A stretch of DNA of 64,000 bases from Strigamia acuminata (lineage: Eukaryota > Arthropoda > Chilopoda > Geophilomorpha > Linotaeniidae). Below the pieces are notes generated by a model. It ran no database searches, was not told where the DNA came from, and saw only the letters and a list, made by a program, of their open reading frames with translations. How positions within the stretch are numbered: position 1 is the stretch's first letter; each line of letters starts with the position of its first letter. The position numbers were made by a program, and so were the translations under genes. The stretch is from assembly GCA_949358305.1 (NCBI GenBank), contig OX442323.1, positions 3,472,001 through 3,536,000 on the forward strand, given 5' to 3'. Shown here piece by piece: positions 58,108-64,000 of this stretch.

Positions 58108-61100
58108 ATGATTTGAGTGTGACTTTACTCAAGCAATTTATTTTCAGTACCGTGGAAATAATTAAACAAAAACAAAACCAAAAAAAGGTTGAATTTATGC
58201 AGAAAATTGATGAGCAGTTTCATTCATTTATTTATCACTTGAAATGATCATTAAGGAACTGCTATTGACCAAGCCCAGGTAGGCAGGAAATGAATTTTCT
58301 TGAATGAATTAATCTTTCTATTAATTTCTATTTATTTCTATCTGCACAATGGAAAAATAACTCACAAATATCGATGTTTATGCACAGCAATTTGTAATGC
58401 ACTGTTGAAATTGAAGGAAAAAAATTTTTTTTTCTTCTTGAGCATGTTTGATTAATTATAATTAATTAAATATTTTCGTTTTTCATTCGGGGGCGCCGTA
58501 ATTCATTTAAAACGATTGCAACTCGTTGTCGAGTGCAACATTAAAGGTCACGAGGAATACGAAATGGGCTCAATTAGGGTGCCGTTGTGCCGTTATTATT
58601 GGGCAATTTTTGCTTTGATTCCATGCAAATGAGTCGTTTGTGGATGATTTTGTTGATGCCGAAATTGGAGAACAGAAGTTCGGATGTTCCTCGGCTCGTG
58701 AATGGCTTTTTATCGATCCCGAATGTCACGTGGCTCACATTTGCGCTTTTCTTTTCAAACAAATGGGAACGTCATGCAATCTGCCCTTTGAGATGCTGAG
58801 CAAAAACCAACGGGTTTGTCTCGACTTATTTTCGCGCGATCCGCGGCTACGTGTCAAATCGAATTGCAAACCAGCTGCAAAATGATAAATTTTTACTCCT
58901 TGCATTTTGCGATGCACGATTCAATTTCACGAGTATTTTTTTTGGGGGTTTAAAGAGTGTGTTTGCTCGCCGCTAGGATCCGCCTCTTGCCGTCACATGC
59001 TGGGGTTGGTGGAAACGAGTTTTGGTTGCTAGGCAACCGATATCACATTGTCGTTATTCGTGAAAAGAATAAACCTGAGCGTGTAATTGGAACTGGGAAA
59101 ATACATACGTGCGAGCTGGTTTTTGTGTGTAAATTTAGATTTAATTGTAAATGGATTAATTATTTTGTTTAAAACGTGTATCGAGGTATTTTGAAGAAAT
59201 GACCTTGTGTGTTATGTCGAATGTGGAATAAACCGATAGCACGCAACATCTTAGCAACGGAAACACATTTTTCATCACGCACACTTTATGTATCGTAGTT
59301 TAGGTTTGAAACGAGGGGGAAAACGGTGTGATTAACTAAAAGGATTTTTTACTTTCTACCAATTGGATGTTTGGTTATCGAAATTTCCGTTGTTTAACAA
59401 GCGATTTTGTTTGGTTGGGGTTTATCAAATAAATTTGCTGTGCTTTTAAACATGATGCCGTTTTTATTTTTTATTTTTTTTTATTTTTTATTCTACCCAG
59501 CTGGAATCGATTTTGTATAGTTGGGCACGAGTTGGCCTGAAAAGAAGATTACAATTTGGAAGCGGGAGAGTAATTTTTTTTTTTTTTTTTTAGTTTCTTT
59601 TGATGGAATCGTTTGCCAATAGATTTATTGGTATTTTCAACGATATTTCAAGTGGATATGTTTACTGCAGTCTCTGATTTATTTCTAATTTGTGGAAATG
59701 GTTCAGAGATTGAAAGGAACGTCGTATTTGAATGTGATATTAATTGGAAAAGATACGGAAGATCTGACATTGCAGGAAAGCAAAGAAGTCATGCAGGAAA
59801 GCAAAGATGATTTCTTTGCAGGGGGATTTTGATTAGAATGTCTTTTTTTTTCTTTTTTCTTGTTTTTGGTTTTTTTTTATTATTTTAAATTAAAGCAGGA
59901 TTAAATTATGGATTTTTTTAAAATATTTTCTTGGTGATTTATAATTTATAATTTAATTTAATTTTTGATGTGAAATGCCGAAGCGAGGAAATAGTGACGA
60001 TTTAATAAGAAATTATGATCGATTGAAAACGTATTAATAATAGTCAATCATGGTTGAATTGGTGCTGACTGTTGACAGTCTGTTATGGATTTTGGCCAGT
60101 TTTCAAGCAGTAAGATAGAAAATGCTGGATGCAGATTTTTAGGGTTAAAAAATAGCTCGGTTGCAAGAACAAGGAAATGGCTGGAACGTTTTTACTTCCT
60201 TAGTACGCACGTACTCGTGTTTTGTCACACAAGAATGGCGTTTCAGTTTTTAAAATGTGAAATATGAAGAATGGTTTTTTTTTCTTTTTTTTCGCTGGGT
60301 GGAATTAATTAGCTGACATGGATTTGGAACGTTTTTTGTTCAGTTTGTTTTCATTTGTTTTTTTTTTTTTTTTTTTTTTTCTGTTTTTGTTTTTGTTTGT
60401 TGAATTATTTATGTTCTCAAATGAGAAGTGTTTATTTGCTAGAAATTGTTGTTGTTTGGCATTGCCGTCTGGCGATAATAACTTACAATTCGATCAATAT
60501 CATTAAGGCAGGATGTAGATCATTACACGTGTTTTTATTTCTTTTTGCATTAGCTTAATGTTTTTGTTTGGTTTTTCACGATTTTTTATTTTTGTTTGGG
60601 TTTCAACGACTATTTTTTTGTTGTTGTTGAAGGTTTTGTGTGAATTGAAATTGTGTTGTTAGGAATATTGCCACTAGATGGCAGGACAGTGCAATCAGTT
60701 TATTTGGACTGTGACATCATTTAGGAGAAGGCGGTGCGCCAGCTGTTGGGAGAATGGGTGTACTAATAATTGATAAAAATACAGAATGTCTGAAAAAATG
60801 GGACAAAAACAATTGTAGACATTTTTGTTGAGACATTTTGTGTTTGTTTAGCGAGAGGAAAAGATTGTCTGGGCAAACACAGGAATTGGATGAAAGTGCT
60901 CTAAGGCTTGAACCTTGATTGACACAATCGTAGACAAGGTGGGATTTTTGTGGAAATCGAATGAAAACTTTGAATTTACTTGATTAATTTATTGAATTCG
61001 ATGAGAGAAGATTAGTTTAAAGTTGGGTGCTGTAGATGGGAGTTGCAATATGACACCTTCAGTATTGATTTTCTTGGGAGCAATGGTTGGGTAGAAAGGC

Positions 61101-61207
61101 CGACATTCAGTTTTATTACACGTGGATTTACAAGTCAGCAAATCGAGTCGTAGGATTTGCTGATTTCTTATGTGTGGTGCAGATTTCTGAAGCGTAAAAT
61201 TTGATTG

Positions 61208-61350
61208 GTTTGGTGGATTTACTGGATTTGGTTGATTTACTGGATTTGGTTGATTTACTGGATTTGGTTGATTTACTGGATTTGTTGATTTACTGGATTT
61301 GGTTGATTTACTGGATTTGGTTGATTTACTGGATTTGGTTGATTTGCTGG
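61208..61350 (+). repeat. 18-bp minisatellite block
   Basis: The unit TTGATTTACTGGATTTGG is repeated about eight times. It leads directly into the related 20-bp array that fills the rest of the window and shares its GATTT(A/G)CTG core. Confidence 0.93.
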
Positions 61351-64000
61351 ATTCATAGCTGATTTGCTGGATTCACAGCTGATTTGCTAGTTTTGCAGCT
61401 GATTTGCTGGATTCACAGCTGATTTGCTAGATTCGTAGTTGATTTGCTGGATTCACAGCTGATTTGCTAGTTCTGCAGTGAATTTGGTAGTTTTGCAGCT
61501 GATTTGCTAGTTTTGCAGCTGATTTGCTGGATTCGTAGCTGATTTACTGGATTCGTAGCTGATGTACTGGATTCACACCTAATTTCCTGAATTTCCAGCT
61601 GATTTACTAGATTTGCATTTGATTTGCCGAATTTGCAGCTGTTTTGCAGGATTTGCAATTGATTTGCTAGATTTGTAACCGATTTACAGCTGATTTGCTG
61701 GATTTGCAGCTGATTTGGCAAATTTGCAGCTGATATGCAAAATTTGCAGCTGATTTGCTGAAATTGCAAGTGATTTGCTGAAATTGCAAGTGATTTGCTG
61801 AAATTGCGAGTGATTTGCTGAAATTGCAAGTGATTTGCTGAAATTGCGAGTGATTTGATGGATTTGTAGCTAATTTGCTAGATTTGCAGCTGATTTGCAG
61901 TTGTTTTTTAAATTTGCAGCTGATTTGCTGAAATTGCAAGTGATTTGCTGGATTAGCTGATTTACTGGATTTGGTTGATTTGCTGGATTTGTAGCTGATT
62001 TGCTGGATTCACAGCTGATTTGCTAGATTCGTAGCTGATTTGTTGGATTCACACCTAATTTCCTGAATTTTCAGCTGATTTACTAGATTTGCATTTGATT
62101 TGCCGAATTTGCAGCTGATTTGCAGCTGATTTGCTAGATTTGCAACCGATTTACAGCTGATTTGGCAAATTTGCAGCTGATATGCAAAATTTGCAGCTGA
62201 TTTGCTGAAATTGCAAGTGATTTGCTGAAATTTCAAGTGATTTGATGGATTTGTAGCTGATTTGCTAGATTTGCAGCTGATTAGCAGTTGATTTTTTAAA
62301 TTTGCAGCTGATTTGCTGAAATTGCAAGTGATTTGCTGAAATTGCAAGTGATTTGCTGAAATTGCAAGTGATTTGCTGAAATTGCAAGTGATTTGCTGAA
62401 ATTGCAAGTGATTTGCTGAAATTGCAAGTGATTTGCTGAAATTTCAAGTGATTTGCTGAAATTTCAAGTGATTTGATGGATTTGTAGCTGATTTGCTAGA
62501 TTTGCAGCTGATTTGCAGTTGATTTGCTAGATTTGCAGCTGATTTGCAGTTGATTTTTTAAATTTGCAGCTGATTTGCTGAAATTGCAAGTGATTTGCTG
62601 AAATTGCAAGTGATTTGCTGAAATTGCAAGTGATTTGCTGAAATTGCAAGTGATTTGCTGAAATTGCAAGTGATTTGCTGAAATTGCAAGTGATTTGCTG
62701 AAATTGCAAGTGATTTGCTGAAATTGCAAGTGATTTGCTGAAATTGCAAGTGATTTGCTGAAATTGCAAGTGATTTGCTGAAATTGCAAGTGATTTGCTG
62801 AAATTGCAAGTGATTTGCTGAAATTTCAAGTGATTTGCTGAAATTTCAAGTGATTTGATGGATTTGTAGCTGATTTGCTAGATTTGCAGCTGATTTGCAG
62901 TTGATTTGCTAGATTTGCAGCTGATTTGCAGTTGATTTTTTAAATTTGCAGCTGATTTGCTGAAATTGCAAGTGATTTGCTGAAATTGCAAGTGATTTGC
63001 TGAAATTGCAAGTGATTTGCTGAAATTGCAAGTGATTTGCTGAAATTGCAAGTGATTTGCTGAAATTGCAAGTGATTTGCTGAAATTGCAAGTGATTTGC
63101 TGAAATTGCAAGTGATTTGCTGAAATTGCAAGTGATTTGCTGAAATTGCAAGTGATTTGCTGAAATTGCAAGTGATTTGCTGAAATTGCAAGTGATTTGC
63201 TGAAATTGCAAGTGATTTGCTGAAATTGCAAGTGATTTGCTGAAATTGCAAGTGATTTGCTGAAATTTCAAGTGATTTGCTGAAATTTCAAGTGATTTGA
63301 TGGATTTGTAGCTGATTTGCTAGATTTGCAGCTGATTTGCAGTTGATTTGCTAGATTTGCAGCTGATTTGCAGTTGATTTTTTAAATTTGCAGCTGATTT
63401 GCTGAAATTGCAAGTGATTTGCTGAAATTGCAAGTGATTTGCTGAAATTGCAAGTGATTTGCTGAAATTGCAAGTGATTTGCTGAAATTGCAAGTGATTT
63501 GCTGAAATTGCAAGTGATTTGCTGAAATTGCAAGTGATTTGCTGAAATTGCAAGTGATTTGCTGAAATTGCAAGTGATTTGCTGAAATTGCAAGTGATTT
63601 GCTGAAATTGCAAGTGATTTGCTGAAATTGCAAGTGATTTGCTGAAATTGCAAGTGATTTGCTGAAATTGCAAGTGATTTGCTGAAATTTCAAGTGATTT
63701 GCTGAAATTGCAAGTGATTTGCTGAAATTTCAAGTGATTTGATGGATTTGTAGCTGATTTGCTAGATTTGCAGCTGATTTGCAGTTGATTTTTTAAATTT
63801 ACAGCTGATTTGCTGAAATTGCAACTGTTTTGCAGGATTAGCAGCTGATTTGCTAGATTTGCAACCGATTTACAGCTGATTTGCTGGATTTGCAGCTGAT
63901 ATACAAAATTTGCAGCTGATTTGCTGAAATTACAAGTGATTTGCTGAAATTTCAAGTGATTTGATGGATTTGAAGCTGATTTGCTAGATTTGCAGCTGAT
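61350..64000 (+). repeat. 20-bp minisatellite with higher-order repeat, runs off the window
   Basis: The early part uses AGCTGATTTGCTGGATTCAC-type units. From about 61760 the dominant unit is GATTTGCTGAAATTGCAAGT. A distinct header, GATTTGATGGATTTGTAGC, recurs at 61852, 62239, 62470, 62852, 63294, 63736 and 63958, so the array is built of larger blocks. Two successive blocks are exactly 442 bp and the one before is 382 bp, three units shorter. On the minus strand the 20-bp unit has no stop in any frame, so long frames in all three phases appear there. Confidence 0.95.

Larger units (their letters stand above)
54268..61200 (+). other. Rdl 3' UTR and downstream flank
   Basis: Begins with A/G-rich 3' UTR. 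The first AATAAA lies about 108 bp after the stop. From about 54520 the sequence is extremely AT-rich with poly-T and poly-A runs and TA microsatellites (near 55245, 55400-55430 and 55660-55697), and contains many further AATAAA words, so the true cleavage site cannot be told. No downstream gene was recognised up to 61200; a GC-richer stretch at about 58480-58880 contains an ATGCAAAT octamer at 58623 but no supported feature. Confidence 0.6.

Noticed and set aside
61467-63955. A set of minus-strand ORFs of 60-211 residues with a QFQQITCNFSKSLAISANHL-type repeat
   Set aside because: They arise because the 20-bp satellite unit has no stop codon in any minus frame; no flanking gene structure.
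61350-64000. CRISPR-like array
   Set aside because: No unique spacers; units abut as a plain satellite, in a eukaryotic genome.

Overview
The window is eukaryotic nuclear DNA, almost certainly from an arthropod with a large, AT-rich, repeat-laden genome. It shows AT-rich non-coding sequence, exons bounded by GT..AG splice sites, long introns, many short inverted-repeat transposon copies, several minisatellites and no dense ORF packing. The only gene I can support is on the + strand: the 3' half of an RDL-type GABA-gated chloride channel gene (Rdl). The exact lineage cannot be fixed from this sequence.

Layout. Positions 1-3283 are intron from an upstream part of the gene that lies outside the window. 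Four coding exons follow: 3284-3366 (Cys-loop), 8575-8712 (loop B to loop C region), 12593-13029 (loop C, membrane segments M1-M3 and start of the cytoplasmic loop) and 53935-54267 (rest of the loop, M4, stop). All three internal junctions keep frame and phase, and the four exons together code the last 329 residues. Introns are 5208, 3880 and 40905 bp. The last one splits the M3-M4 cytoplasmic loop and fills most of the window. From 54268 onward there is 3' UTR or flank, very AT-rich, and from about 61200 to the window end a large minisatellite with higher-order structure.

The introns act as a store of transposon fossils. Several have target-site duplications readable by eye: PIF/Harbinger-type MITEs (TTA or TAA duplications at 1655-2083, 2098-2425 and 25447-25787), hAT-type MITEs (8-bp duplications at 16236-16662 and 29080-29227), and TA-duplicating Tc1/mariner-type elements (11735-11964, 25903-26233, 45292-45656, 47567-47975). 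One TA element is nested cleanly inside another MITE. The most unusual family carries an expandable 31-bp minisatellite between its terminal inverted repeats (5735-6682, 9630-10370, fragment near 18960-19131). A short LINE 3' tail is at about 48990-49180. Other long tandem arrays are at 32006-32402 (about 20-21 bp) and 37864-38430 (22 bp).

The channel has the wild-type alanine at M2 position 2', the classic cyclodiene-resistance site, and the conserved M3 glycine. I found no tRNA, rRNA, CRISPR array, second recognisable protein gene or alternative copy of the 138-bp exon. No clearly new biological system is evident. The features most worth a second look are the minisatellite-bearing MITE family, the terminal higher-order repeat that is open in three minus-strand frames, and the foldback clusters at 39450-39800 and 49761-50064.
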